A stretch of 64,000 bases of DNA. Origin: Xiphydria camelus. Taxonomy: Eukaryota; Arthropoda; Insecta; Hymenoptera; Xiphydriidae. Shown piece after piece: positions 21,276-33,483 of the stretch; the first letter of the stretch is position 1, and every line of letters begins with the position of its first letter. The stretch lies in assembly GCA_963678675.1 (NCBI GenBank), contig OY783197.1, forward strand, positions 6,544,400 through 6,608,399, written 5' to 3'. The position numbers and the translations under genes are program-made. The notes under the pieces are model-generated. The model worked only from the letters and a program-made list of their open reading frames with translations, was not told the DNA's origin and did not search any database.

Positions 21276-22224
21276 AACTTTGACGTCCTGTATCTTGAAA
21301 ATCAGACATTTTAGGACACATGTTAATATGAACTTTTCTACTGGAAATTGATTCAGTAATGTGCCCTTGCAATTACGGCCTATCATTAAGTAACACCCTG
21401 TATATTGCAAGCGGGATAAAATCTACTTAAAATGTTTTAAAAAGTGCTTAGGTGCTTCAGAAAATGAAAAGTTTTGAAATCTGTCTCAAATTTACCCACC
21501 TTGACCTTATGCCACCGAAATTACAACTCGGGAACAATTAATACATAGGATACAAGAAGCAGCAATAATTCTACGAAATAATTTTTCCAACAGGATTACT
21601 AGAACTGAAATAAGGAAACGGGCTCGTATTTGCATAAGAAGTAGAGGTAGTCACTTCGAACATCTCTTATAAACTGGATCAAAAATAAAATGTAAAATAA
21701 ATTTATGGACTTTTATTTATTTTCCCAATTTTTTATGAAGACTAAGTTGTGTCTGGACCTACTAAGTTTTTATTATTCCTGGAAGTAACAGGAAATTTCT
21801 TAAAACTTTATACCTTATTTGAAAGGTGATGAAGCAGAGAAGTTTTTTAAACAATTTGTACATTTAATGCATTCACAAATTTTTTAAATAAATCCTGGTG
21901 AATCTACAATTGGGTTAACGTTTCTAACAACCGTTGCAGGTTTTAGCTGCTGTATTTTTGTCACATCAAACTATTTAACATAATTTTTGTTACATAACAT
22001 GAACTACTATGTGTATTAACAGTAGAGGCAAACAATTTTTTAAAAATTATCCTTTCTTTATTTTACAATTAGTAGTAAAAGGTAGTCCATTTCTAAGAAA
22101 ACACAAAAATTAAAATATCTCGGAAACTATCAAAAAGTGGGCTATGCATAATTTAGTTCAATCGACTGCAAATTGTCTGCTAACACCTCTTCAAAGGAAT
22201 ACGTCGCGGTAACAGTACCCTGTA

Positions 22225-24599
22225 TATGCAATGCGATACGAATGCACTTCTAGCTTCTTCAAAAGATTCTAAACAGTTGGATGAGAAAATTATGCCTTTT
22301 CAGGCACAACTTAGTTCCTCATTCGCATGCAAATTGACAACCATTATGACTCGAACGAGTTTCTCACTTATATTATTCAAAGGTAGATGAACTCGATCGT
22401 CGTATTCAATATGCATGAAATCAGTATGTCATAGGTTTATCTGAAAGACAAATTGTTTTAGTGTTGGAGAAAATGAATTATTTATAAATGAATGTTTCTT
22501 CTCTTTCTCCTTCCAATTTGGCCCTTTATGAATACTAACTTAATTACGTGAAAAATCGACAGATTTGAAATTGTAAAACGATGAAAATAATGCTAAGCCC
22601 AATTAATTAAATGAAGAACTGACTAATGCTCGAAAGCTTACTCCACCACGAAGTGAGACTGAAAAACGAATGGCTAAAATGTTAGCCGAACTACACGTTC
22701 ACTGCCATTCAAGGCCGACTGGCGGCTGGCCTGATCTCCTTGCTACTTCGAAATCTTGTGGAATTTCGTCTCGGCTGTAAGTCGAATCGGTAATGAAAGT
22801 CGCTTGAATATTTCGAACTGACTTACTCTAACGATACCAACCTAAACCGGACAGTTATGCGAAGTACTCGATCAAGTGCGTAATTGTTATGGACATCGAG
22901 TATGACTCCCTATTGACTTCTATTCTCCACGCTGACAGACACTTCAATGGTGATAGGAAAATCTTTGTTACGATTCTAGATGTTGATTGAGACGTCGATT
23001 ATACCCGAGCCATGCTGGACGTTAATAGTTACGTAATATCTATAAGAGATATCTATAGATACATTTGATTGATATACATAAAAGAGGTGCATACCCTAAG
23101 AAGCCATCGAGATCAAAATTTGAGATTATAATCATTGTGCGTCAGTGAAATTTTGTTGCCCGAAGTGAAATCGACATTCCAAAACATAGGGAAAACCGGA
23201 ACAAGTTGGTATATAAAATTGGCCCCTCATTGTCATGAAAAGCAAGGGGATCGAGGGGCCAACTTCATCGACTTGCCTTATTTTCTACTAATACATTCCT
23301 ATAAAGCTACTAAGCCTGTAAGTAGTTCCATTTTCTAAGTAATTTTCTCCGGTTTTTTTCATTTCAAATTTTTCTACCACTTAATGAAACATGGTACGAA
23401 AACCTACACAGAGAAAAGTTTATTGCAAAAATTACGACGTAGCAAGCAAAAAACCCTACCCACTAAAAATTTCACCATTAACCCAGGAATGAGGCTTTAC
23501 TAATATTGCCAATGTTATAGAAAACAAAATTTTATCGATGAAATCGTATATACATACATATCATCGACCCCGTCATCATTTTCGGATAAATCTTGAAATG
23601 GTTTATCTTAGGCCTTCGAGGAACTTACAATTTTGATGATTCGCGGATACTTCGCAACATTACGCTACTCACCCATAGGACTGGGTTTATTGGAGCTTCT
23701 CATGCGATCCCTGAAAATCGCTACGGTGCTTTTCCGTTAGTCTCGACTGGCGAACTTCCTTTCTCCGAAAAGTTTTCCGTTATGAGAGAAACGGAAGAAG
23801 GGAGGGCGGGCTGTAGGTCGCTTCGACTGTACATATATGACGGTCTCCCATTATTTGGCAAACTCTCGGGACGCGGCAAAGATATATTGATATGACTGCA
23901 GCGGAAGTAGATGCGCTTCCGCCTACCTGGAGTCTTCGTCAACGCGGATAATATTGAGTGCCCGCGCGATGATACGAGACGGTAAGTCGATGGCGTGATA
24001 GAGCGTTGTTTTAAGAGGTTAAGCTTCCTTAGGGGTGGTCTAAGTTTAGACGCATCGAGAATCAGTCATGTGCATAGTGAAGAAACTAAACTTTGTTGCT
24101 ATCTGATGTAAAAAGGGGATACAATCTTTTCCTTCCCTGAGGGTTGAGGAAACAAGAAGGCTTGGACAGACCCCTTCAACTGTTGATACAGTTGGTACGA
24201 TATTTGTTGAGCCAAAATTCCCAGAAACGATAAGGCGGTATTCTTGAAACGCAACGGTCTGACGCTTTGCAAACAGTGGCGTACCTTCAAATGTTCGGCG
24301 TTATTTACCAAACATTTCTTTCACATTTTGGTGAATACTTCACAAACTAATTAACGGATTTGCAGCGTTTTCTTTGCTATGAGAAATTAAGTTACGAGAA
24401 ATAAAACGAATAATTTTTTATAAAAATTTGTTGAAACATTTTACGGCATTTGTTTCTATTTCTTTTATAACAATTTATGACAATTCGTCTAGGTAAATTT
24501 TATTATACAATACAATAATGAACAAGCTGGTGTAAAAAGAAGGAATAAAAAAGGAAGCATTTATTTGAATAACCTAAAACTACAACTCCTAATCTGATA
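22225..24599. other. 2.4 kb without recognisable genes
   Basis: Mostly AT-rich sequence with short ORFs that show no family resemblance. A GC-clamped hairpin (TGGCCCCTC ... GAGGGGCCA) lies at about 23219-23262. A GC-richer patch at 23590-24060 has an open frame on each strand but no recognisable domain. This is the longest stretch in the left half that could be host single-copy DNA. Confidence 0.5.
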
Positions 24600-24840
24600 A
24601 ATTTTCGAAGTCATCTTCTGTATTACTAAAAGTTTCACTATCAGAACTTATGATAACCAGAAATTCCTATGTTAGAGTTTTTACAATATCTAATTTAAAT
24701 AAAACTTTCTTTGCTACATTGTTTTTAACTTGAGTCCATATCAATTCAATTTGATTTAAATCCGGATGGTAGGGTGAGAGCCTTAGAGGCACGTGCCCGT
24801 TTTCTTGAAGCAGACGATCGAATCTGTAAACAACGTGTTG
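24600..24840 (-). pseudogene. C-terminus of a DDE_3-type transposase
   Basis: The minus strand reads FDRLLQENGHVPLRLSPYHP then DLNQIELIWTQVKNN. This is the third acidic position and flanking Pro/Tyr/Trp signature of DDE_3 (IS630-Tc1-like) transposases. An acidic tail (SSDSETFSNTEDDFENLSD) follows past one in-frame TAG. The gene is cut at 24840 by Helitron-family sequence, so only about 80 codons remain. Confidence 0.75.
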
Positions 24841-25009
24841 TTTTTTATAATTTATATAAATAAAAATGTAACTGTTCATTTGTACAAAATCTAAGATCTC
24901 CAAAAGTTCTGCACCGATTGCTTTGAAATTTTGACACAACGTAGCAGTGGAATAGGGGAGCATGTTTTTATATACCTACCTACTATTTATATACCTACTA
25001 CCTTAAGGG

Positions 25010-26266
25010 GGTGGTAAGGCCACCGTGCAACTTTTAAAAAATCGATTTTTTTTATTAGCTTCAAACCTTCCTTAAATCCTCAAGAATAATAAAAAAAAAG
25101 GTCTCGTGGTCAGAAAAAATCTTCATCCGGTCGTTTACGTCAGTTTGCGGAGGCGCCTTGCGGCGCGTCAAATGCATGTTGGGACGTATTGTCAATATAT
25201 CAAGTACTTTTTCACACAAGCCGGCTCTGTCGAAAACAGTTTTCGAAGCAACCAAGCCTATCTACGAAAAGTTGAGCAGTGACGACCTTCTAAATCGATG
25301 GTGGTTTCACTCAAAATAGTAATGAAAGTTTAAACGCAACGGTGTGGTCAAGGCCCCAAAATCTACGTCAAGCGAAAAACTATTAATATTGCCGGGAATC
25401 TTGCCGTATGCACTTTCAGAGATGGAATTTGCAGTGTAATGCAAGTTATACGACAGTTTGACGTGACAGTTGGAAGCAACTGTTACAATTTCTCCGTTAA
25501 GGCGGACGAACTCTCCGTATCGATTTTTCGAACCGATCGCTGACTGAGGCTGCAAAAACAGCTCGAATTGCCTCAAAATCGGCTAGAAAAGAAGAAGAAT
25601 TCAACGTCAATATAGAAGGCCAACTATACGGTGCAGGCATCGCGGAGATTAAAGGTATACTATAATTTTCGATCATAAAACGTTACTTCAAACTTTAAAC
25701 GCGTTTTTCTCAGAACACCATTTTCAAAGTCGGGCGAACCGCTAGCGGCTACAAATCTTTATCGATTGCCTTCAAATTTTGAGAGTATCTTTATACATAT
25801 GTATATAATCTAATAGACCACGTAGGGATTTTTCGATATAAACTGTTTACTGTTGTAAACTTTTTGTTTTATAAACGATTAAATATGAAATTCTTACGTG
25901 AAAACGTGAACTTTTCCTTCATATCCTCACCATTTCTTGAAAAATCGATATTTCTAAAATCTCCTTCGTGGTCTATTAGTTTACGATATATATTAAAGAA
26001 ACATTTTTTGGATTTCTGTTCTAGGTTCACGTTTGGAGGTGCAGGCGGTTCGCCCGTTTTGGACCTCCAGAAAAACTCATCGCAGAAATCGGATCCTAAA
26101 ACGGTCATTTATTAACCAAAAATTAAAAAAAAAATGTTTTTTTTTGTATCTCTAAAGACACTTGATAAGGTACTGTATAAGGAAGTTCTACAGTTTTTAT
26201 ACTATACTCCTACAAAAAATTCCCAAAATCGTCCTTCTTTCTTGACGCGCATGGTGGCCTTACCCC
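25010..26266 (+). mobile_element. Mutator-like (MULE) element
   Basis: TIR GGTAAGGCCACCGTGC on the left and its inverse GCATGGTGGCCTTACC on the right are flanked by CCTTAAGGGGG and CCTTAAGAGGG, a 9-11 bp duplication with one mismatch, the length expected of MULEs. The interior holds a decayed transposase. It interrupts the Helitron-family repeat cleanly. Confidence 0.8.
25060..25660 (+). pseudogene. MULE-type transposase relic
   Basis: Frames on the plus strand give NESLNATVWSR-like sequence near 25320, then AVCTFRDGICSVMQVIRQF, VGSNCYNFSVKADE and AKTARIASKSARKEEE. The order (NE.LN..W, then A...F.DG, then a basic tail) resembles the C-terminal part of arthropod Mutator-like transposases. Stops and shifts occur around 25315-25400. 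No intact catalytic domain can be assembled, and the assignment rests on these motifs plus the long target duplication. Confidence 0.6.
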
Positions 26267-26423
26267 TTAAGAGGGTAAATAAATAAAAATGTAAATGTTC
26301 GTTTGTCCAAAATCTTAAATTTCTGAAAGTTCTTTACCGATTGCTTTGAAATTTTGACACAACGTTGCATTTGAATATGCGCGTATTTGTATATACCTAC
26401 TATTTATATACCTACTCCCTTAA

Positions 26424-26634
26424 CCTTCTCACGCCCTTGGCCATATATGTGGACGTTTAGTTTTCCACAATTATAGCCACCGTCAATAATAAATAGAACA
26501 AAAACCCGGCAACAACTTACTCACTACAGGATCCCCCAATCAGAGAAGCAAAAATTCCCATTAATATAAAATGAATAAATCGCAAAAAAAATTGTCATCT
26601 TTTTCTCGCCATACGAAAATCGTCCCTGAAGAGG
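26424..26634. mobile_element. piggyBac-type MITE, TTAA duplication
   Basis: Ends CCTTCTCACGCC / CCTGAAGAGG lie between TTAA at 26420-26423 and 26635-26638, and the flanks rejoin as Helitron-family sequence. The TIRs are short and imperfect. Confidence 0.7.
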
Positions 26635-26746
26635 TTAAGGGGATAAATAAATAAAAATGCATCTTAAATTTCCGAAAGTTCTTCACCGATTGCTTTGAAA
26701 GTTCTTCCCGATGATCTTGGAAATTGCTTGATTTGGTTAAATATAA

Positions 26747-27095
26747 ATAGCAATCAGTAAAATCGTTTGACCATTGTCCAACACATATCGAACAGCACAC
26801 ATTTCATCAATTTCTGGTATACGTACTGCTAAATTTTCGCTTTGTCGTATTTCCCGATCGGTCATCTATTAGAATTCGTCATTGCTCCCCTTTATAAAGG
26901 TGACTTAGAATTTGAAATATAGCGGTATTTATTATCGTGGTCACTGCAGAAAATGGCTCATTCTGACCTGTCCGGTAATTAACCTTCCGGGAAAAGTGCG
27001 GGACTGCGAACGTATTCGCAACCCACGTTCGCCGAAACCTACCGGCCGCCTGACCGTTACGACCGATGTAGAGATTCGATCTAGATTATCGCGTT
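26747..27095. repeat. Family X repeat, half copy
   Basis: Closely matches 7118-7470 (CAGTAAAATCGTTTGACCAT and CTTCCGGGAAAAGTGCGGGA). It ends where the giant inverted repeat begins at 27096, suggesting the giant element inserted into it. Confidence 0.75.
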
Positions 27096-28007
27096 ACTTA
27101 CAAGGAAACCGTCCCAGGTGTACCTCGCCGATTTCTAAGGGGTGAAATTAACCCTCAAAATTGACTGCTCCTAAGGGTGATTGCTGGTTTTCACATACTT
27201 GCAATTGATCTTTTGAAATGAAACCAAGTGGATAATAATCTACATAAAAAATGATGAAAAATGCAATTTGTTACATTTCATTGGGATAATTAATTAAATA
27301 ATTATAAGGGTTGAAATTCACAAAATCATTGTAAGAAAAAAAACTATTGCATTTTTTTAGACCAATGGCAATTAAAAGAGCAAAAAAAGTAGAAAATACG
27401 TGTTTCGGCTTTTTTTTCGAAAAAATTGAGTTTATCGAGGAAATCTTTCCTATGTTCACGTGCATCAATTGCAGAAAAATCTTTTGAATTTTTTCTTACT
27501 GTATTTTCACTTATATTTTTAAAAAAATTTTATGGGCTTCTTATATCATGATACGTTCAAAAATACTCATATTTTAATCATTCATCTTTATTTATTTATT
27601 TTTTGTCAACCTTTCGTCTTCTTTTTCTTATAGCTTTTGTAGATAGGATTTGTAAAGTGAATTTTCCGTTCATTTTCATGTACTTGAACATTTTTAATAT
27701 TTTATGAAATACATTTCATGACATTATACTTCGTATAAAATATTATTTAATAATTGTTCGGTTCAATTAAAATTATTCGTACATGTACGATAAACAATAT
27801 TTCTCCGGGTATTATTTTTGTTTCTTTTTTGATGCGACATATTTTTAAATGCAGTGGATAAAATTGTTTATACATGGTTCAATAGAGACAAAGGGTCACA
27901 AATAAGATAATCTTGAAACTCATGATATGGTGCTATTAAAACTTTGTGGTCAAGTGTCGGTAACCAGCCGCTCATGTTTTTTACCGTTGCGGACGCGTAT
28001 CGGCATA

Positions 28008-28382
28008 CCGTATGTATCATGCCAAATTAAACAAGCAGATATACCGACATTGCCGAAACTTTACCGACGGTCAAGAATTTTATAGTTAGAGTTGGCTTGA
28101 GAAGAGTGCGCTGTGTGTGCTGCATGAGAGCGAAAAGTGTCAAACGTCTGATTTCCCGATAGCTGTTAATTCAAGAGATCGAAGTGTTTCGTCTATTATT
28201 CAATACTTCGATTTTCCGAATTGACAGCTATCGGGAAATCAGACGTTTGACACTTTTCGCTCTCACGCAGCACACACAGCGCACTTTTCTCAAGCCAACT
28301 CTAACTATAAAATTCTTGACCGTCGGTAAAGTTTCGGCAGTGTCGGTATATCTGCTTGTTTAATTTGGCATGATACATACGG
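28008..28382. mobile_element. Hairpin MITE, TA duplication, absent from the right arm
   Basis: A 375-bp hairpin with ends CCGTATGTATCATGCC and complement, flanked by TA. The matching point of the right arm (about 51205) reads straight across without it, a natural empty site. It is related to the truncated copy at 16404-16685. Confidence 0.93.
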
Positions 28383-31300
28383 TATAGCCGTCCAAATCAA
28401 GATACACGGCAGTGTCTCGCGGCATGTTCGTTCAAGTAGTTTCGCACTCAGACACGACAGCGCTGATGTCGCGAGCACCCGTGTCTCTACACCACAAATC
28501 ACTGTCCCCTGCACCCCTCAATTTTTACATCGAATTTTCTCAATAAATATACGGTTATAATCAAAACTATGCTTAGTTACGCCATATAAATTAACTATTC
28601 TCTATTGATAGAGACCAGAATAAATGTTATAAGTTACATATTAACAGAGATTTTTCCTTAGCAACGCGAAGCCACGCCCCTTGCGCCTAAAAGTCGAGAA
28701 TCCGATTTCTCGGGCGATATATATATGTCAAAATCTCACAAAAATTCCGCCTACCTTCGACGATAGTCGGCCATGATCGGAAATATGTACACAGTTACGG
28801 CCACACGCATACGCCATCAAATGTATGTGAGAGTGTATGAGAGAATATATTCCTTAAATGTGTGTTTGGGTATTTTCAAACTTAATAAAATATTTCCATT
28901 CGCGAAACGATTAACCTCGCGTTTATTTCGATCCTCGGACGCGCTTGTTAATAAAATGTAAAAATTCAGTGTATTCAGAGTTATGAATCTCAATAGTGGT
29001 GAATGTGACAGACGCTCCGTATAGTTTAATAATCGTTTTTTTTTTTCGATAATCGAGATAGTGAACGGATGCAGTGCTGTGTTTCTCTGGTTGCCTGTGT
29101 ATAAAGAGCAGGAAAGGAGACGGCAGTATCTCAGAAGAATTACCATCAGATAAGTTTAATTGCCATCTGACAGCTTTAACCTCACTTTCGATGGAAGGAC
29201 AATTATTTTTGTGATAATTCTATTTTTTGTTTCAGCGTCATGCGAGCACGAGACGAATTGATGGCTTTTCTTCTCTGTCACAATCAAAGCCGTGGGAGAA
29301 AAATAGGAGATACAATGGAATTGGATCACAACAATCAAGTAATTACTTTATCATAATTTTTTCTCTATAGATATATTTCCTCTTTCGTACTATTACAAGT
29401 TCCAATTTACACACCGACCTGTCAAACCTGAAGTGTACATATACCTCACTTCTATTTCATCTGTTCTTCGTCTCCGTTGTAACGACAGTCAATGAGGAAT
29501 CACTGATACCGATTAGGGGGGTTTCGAGGGTTATTCCTTATTCTTTCTAGCACAGCATCGATATTTTACTGCACCTGTTTTCTTCTGGGACTTCCTAAAA
29601 TAATTATAAAAACCCCATATGATTGTTATTTACAATTTGTTACAGATCGTATGCGAACACGAGGGGGTTTCTTTCGAACGAAGGATCATCCACTTGTTGT
29701 TCCAAGAACCAGTAGCATTAGTTCATTTGGCTAGCTGGATCTGCTGTCTCGAGTGCATGGACGTGTGCCACTTTAAATGGATATTTTGTAATTTCCATCG
29801 TTACATCAGAGGCGAAGAAGAGATGAAATAGAAGTGAGGTACATGTACAATTCACGTTTGATAGGTTGGTATATAAATTGGAACTTCTGATAGTATAATA
29901 CGAAAGAGGAAATATATCGATAAAGGAAAAGTAATAATAAAGTAGTTACTACATTATTGTACTCTAATTCCATTGTATCCCTTACTTTTCTGCCACGACT
30001 TTAATCGTTGATAGTGAAGAAAAATCAAATTTATTGGTTGATCCATCTACTATCAACAATCAAAGTTGTGGCAGAAAAATAAAGGATACAATAGAATTGG
30101 ATTACAATAATGTAGTAACTACTTTATTATTATTTTTTCTTTATCGATATATTTCCTCTTTCGTATTATACTATCAGAAGATCCAATTTATATACCAACC
30201 TATCAAACGTGAAGTGTACATGTACCTCACTTCTATTTCATCTCTTCTTCGCCTCTGATGTAACAATGGAAATTACAAAATATCCATTTAAAGTGGCACA
30301 TGTCCATGCACTCGAGACAGCAGATCCAGCTCGCCGAATGAATTAATGCAACTGGTTCTTGAAACAACAAGTGGATGATCCCTTGTTCGAAAGAAATCCC
30401 CTCGGGTTCGCATAAAATCTGTAACAAATTGTAAATAACATAATCATTTGCACTTTCACTATTTAAAATATACCGAACTTACTCAACGTAGAAATTAAGA
30501 AACTATATTAATCTGAGTTAACCAATTCTAATGACAGAATTATTAAAAATGATATATTTCATCTTTCGTATTTTACTATCACAAGTTCCAATTTATATAC
30601 CGACCTGTCAAACGTGAAGTGTACATGTACCTCACTTCTATTTCATCTCTTCTTCGCCTCTAGTGTAACGATAGAAATTACAAAATATCATAACTTTTCT
30701 GTAACATTTCTGCAATATTTTACAATATTCGTGAACACTACCGTATGTTAGAAATATATATTTCTCAATAAATTCGAGAATGTTGCGAAACATCATAGAA
30801 ACGTTTCAGTCTCATTACGTCGAAAGATCTCCTCGATAAGGTACAGCTCGATAAGATTGTACTTGTCAGGGCTGAATTATGTAGGGTTTTTATAATTATT
30901 TCAGGAAGTCCCAGAGGAATACAGGTGCAGCAAAATATCGATGCTCTGTCCTAGAAAGAATGAGGAATAACCCTCGAATCCTAATCGATATCAGTGATTC
31001 CTCATTGACGTTCGTTACACCAGAGTTGAAGAAAAGATGAAATAGAAGTGAGGGGTACATGTACACTTCACTTTTAACAGGTCGGTATATAAATTTGAAC
31101 TTGTGATAGTATAATACGAAACATGAAATATATCACTTTTAATAATTCTGTCATTATTATCTATAGAATTAGTTAACTCAGATTAATATAGTTTCTTAAT
31201 TTCTATGTAGAGTAAGTTGGGTATATTTTAAATAGTGAAATACTGAATATAATTGTGTTATTTATAATTTGTTACAGAAATAAACGTACTGCTATTGAAT

Positions 31301-32490
31301 TCCACCCAGAAGGACTCCAAATCATGTGCGAACCCGAGGCGGTTTCTTTTGAACGAGGGATCGTCCACTTACTGTTCCAAGAACCAGCTGCATTAGTTTA
31401 TTCGGTGGGTTAGATTTGCTGCCTCGAGTGCATGGACGTGCGTTCATCCTTCAATATCCTCCCTACCATGATCTGCTGATTCTAACCTCTCTTGCCACAG
31501 CCCGAATGCTCGTCGAAGGTTATTCCTTATTCTTTCTAGCACAGATCTATATTATGCTGCATCTGTATTCTTCTGGGACTTCCTAAAATAATTATAAAAA
31601 CCCCATATAATTCAGCTCTGACAAGTACAATCTTATCGAGGAAATCTTTCGATGTAATGATTCCGAAATGTTTCTATGATATTTTGCAACATTCGCGAAT
31701 TTATCAAGAAATATATATTTCTAACATACGGTAGTATTCACGAATATTGCAAAATATCGCAGGAATGTTACAGAAAAGTTACTTGCAAAAACGTGCTTTG
31801 TGGGATGTAAACGATTATACCAGAGGCGAAGAAGATATGAAATAAAAGTGTGGTATAAGTACACTTCACGTTTGACAGGTCTGTATATAAATTAGATCTT
31901 CTGATAGTATAATACGAAAGAGGAAATATATAAATAAAGAAAAAATAATAATAAAGTAGTTACCCCATTATTGTAATTCCATTGTATCCCTTATTTTTCT
32001 GCCACGACTTTGATTGTTGATAGTGGATGGATCAGCTATTAAATTTAATTTTTATTCACTATCAACAATCAGTCGCGGCAGAAAAATAAGGGATACAATG
32101 GAATTGGATTACAGTAATGTAGTAACTACTTTATTATTATTTTTTTTATCGATATATATTTCCTCTTTCGTATTATACTATCCCAAGTTCGAATTTATAT
32201 ACCGACCTGTCAAACGTGAAGTGTTCATGTACCTCACTTTTATTTCATTAAGTATTACTGCAGAACGAGTAGGTAAGAATATTTTCATGAAGACTCATGA
32301 TTTTTTGACTTGTCATCTCGTACAGGTGCAACCGAAGAGGATCTAGCTCGTGTCCTGTCCACAAAAAGATGACTCGATGGACATTGGAGAATGTCAGACT
32401 TGTCATCGAGCGCCTATATCCCACGGTACATTAATTGCAATACGCGTTTCTCCTTTCAACTATTCCAGCGTTAAATAACTTTTACTTCTT

Positions 32491-32976
32491 TCAAGCTAAT
32501 AACCTTTTTTGAACTGTTCGTGGTAGGTTGCAGCGATTGATAATAGCGACTCGTCGTAGACAAGTTCGTCTATTAAAACTAAAAAGCAATTCGGTGTACC
32601 GAACTACTGCTGCGATAATGTGCCCGAGCTCACGGTCTATTCTGCGATTAACATTAACGTAATCGTGATTATGCTCAGGTGATGGGTGTTCCAAAAGAGG
32701 TAAAGTTGATACTAAATATCGGATGCTGTAAGCTGACTTGCTAGTGTATGCTTGCAACTGGAATATCATCGCAGGAATAATTTGTCTACGATTAGTCACA
32801 ATCATTGATCGCTGCCCCCTACAATGAACAGTTTGTACAAGGTAAATACTTTGAAAGAAGTGAAAGTTATTTAAAGCAGGAATAATTGAAACGAAAAGCG
32901 CATATTGCAATAAATGTACCGTGGGTAATAGGCGCTCGGTGACAAGTCTGATATTCTCCGATGTCCATCGAGTCAT
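32491..32976 (-). CDS. Unidentified 161-aa ORF in the left arm
   Basis: The minus-strand frame starts MTRWTSENIRLVTERLLPTV, has a hydrophobic segment (LLQYALFVSIIPALNNF) at about residues 22-38, and a basic C-terminal half with many Arg (NRRQII, NRRIDREL, NRRTCLRR) ending KRLLA. It contains only two cysteines. I do not recognise a family. The right arm has the mirror copy at about 48372-48870, but frameshifts and stops break it into pieces, and the copy at 4085-4345 keeps only a fragment. The flanking DNA is itself palindromic around about 32660, so part of the ORF encodes its own mirror image. Whether it is translated is uncertain. Confidence 0.35.
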   Translation of the reverse strand: MTRWTSENIRLVTERLLPTVHLLQYALFVSIIPALNNFHFFQSIYLVQTVHCRGQRSMIVTNRRQIIPAMIFQLQAYTSKSAYSIRYLVSTLPLLEHPSPEHNHDYVNVNRRIDRELGHIIAAVVRYTELLFSFNRRTCLRRVAIINRCNLPRTVQKRLLA

Positions 32977-33483
32977 CTTTTTACGGACAGGACACGAGCT
33001 AGGTCCTCTTCGGTTGCACCTGTACGAGATGACATGTCACAGTCTGCAGTAATACTTAATGAGATAAAAGTGAGGTACATGTACACTTCACGTTTGACAG
33101 ATCGGTTATAAATAAATTCGAACTTGGGATAGTATAATACGAAAGAGGGACTATATCGATAAAGAAAAAATAATAATAAAATAGTTACTACATTACTGTA
33201 ATCCAATTCCATTGAATCCCTTATTTTTCTGCCACGACTTTGATATTTCATAGTGAATAAAAATCAAATTTATTGGCTGATCCATCCACTATCAACAATC
33301 AAAGTCGTGGCAGAAAAATAAGGGATACAATAAAATTGGATTACAATAATGGGGAGTAACTACTTTAAACACTTGGGGAAACTCACCGAAGAAACCCGAA
33401 TAATTGTTATCACTTGTACACTTGATTTCGAGGTTACATGCATGATTTGACAGCTACCGGGAGATCAGGGGGGCCTTTCTTGA

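Larger units (their letters stand above)
18610..21400. mobile_element. CAGGGTGT-ended DNA element with ~95-bp TIRs
   Basis: The left end CAGGGTGTTACTTAATGATA and the right end TATCATTAAGTAACACCCTG are perfect complements, with inverted similarity continuing about 95 bp. TATA (or TA) flanks both sides. The 2.8-kb interior holds no transposase but a chain of hairpins. The superfamily is not determined; it is clearly inserted in the pogo-like element. Confidence 0.8.
16768..21507 (+). mobile_element. pogo-like element, TA duplication
   Basis: Ends GGGTCAAGGTGGGTAAA and its inverse (TTTACCCACCTTGACCT) are flanked by TA (16766-16767 and 21508-21509) and interrupt a transposase frame precisely. 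The motif GTAAAAATGAGACA recurs at the left end, near 17149, 17203 and 18532. One ORF carries a psq-like helix-turn-helix. The right third is occupied by a second element (18610-21400). No DDE catalytic domain is visible, so it is non-autonomous or gutted. Confidence 0.8.
16688..21676 (+). pseudogene. DDE transposase relic split by the pogo-like insertion
   Basis: The left block (16705-16767) reads SPDVTPLDFYVWGHMKEVV, the region of the third catalytic Asp in a DDE_3-type IS630-Tc1/mariner transposase. The right block (21509-21676) continues YATEITTREQLIHRIQEAA and ends with RGSHFEHLL and a stop at about 21672. The two are contiguous codons once the TA-flanked 4.74-kb insertion is removed. 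Upstream coding before the hairpin MITE (about 16380-16403) is degraded. Only the C-terminal third is recognisable, so the protein is not functional. Confidence 0.8.
15894..22222 (+). mobile_element. Tc1/mariner-superfamily element with ~450-bp inverted ends
   Basis: The segments 15894-16355 and 21770-22222 are inverted copies (both include ACCGCGACGTATTCC and CATGAACTACTATGTGTATTA or complement) and are flanked by TA on both sides. Parts of a DDE transposase lie just inside the arms. The interior is expanded from perhaps 1.5 kb to 6.3 kb by a hairpin MITE, a pogo-like element and what that contains. Ends resembling CAAGGTGACTGG / CAGGGTACTG and TA duplication support IS630-Tc1/mariner membership. 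Confidence 0.78.
24848..26740 (+). mobile_element. Helitron-family sequence carrying MULE and TTAA inserts
   Basis: TTTATATAAATAAAAATGTAAC, TGCACCGATTGCTTTGAA and CCTACTATTTATATACC repeat the family seen at 5962-7030. It resumes at 26270 after the MULE and at 26639 after a TTAA MITE. No CTAG terminus is evident on the right, where a family X repeat begins. Confidence 0.6.

Noticed and set aside
23135..23338. A 67-codon ORF with possible gene character
   Set aside because: It spans a hairpin and an AT-rich stretch, has no domain and no splice context; chance is likely.
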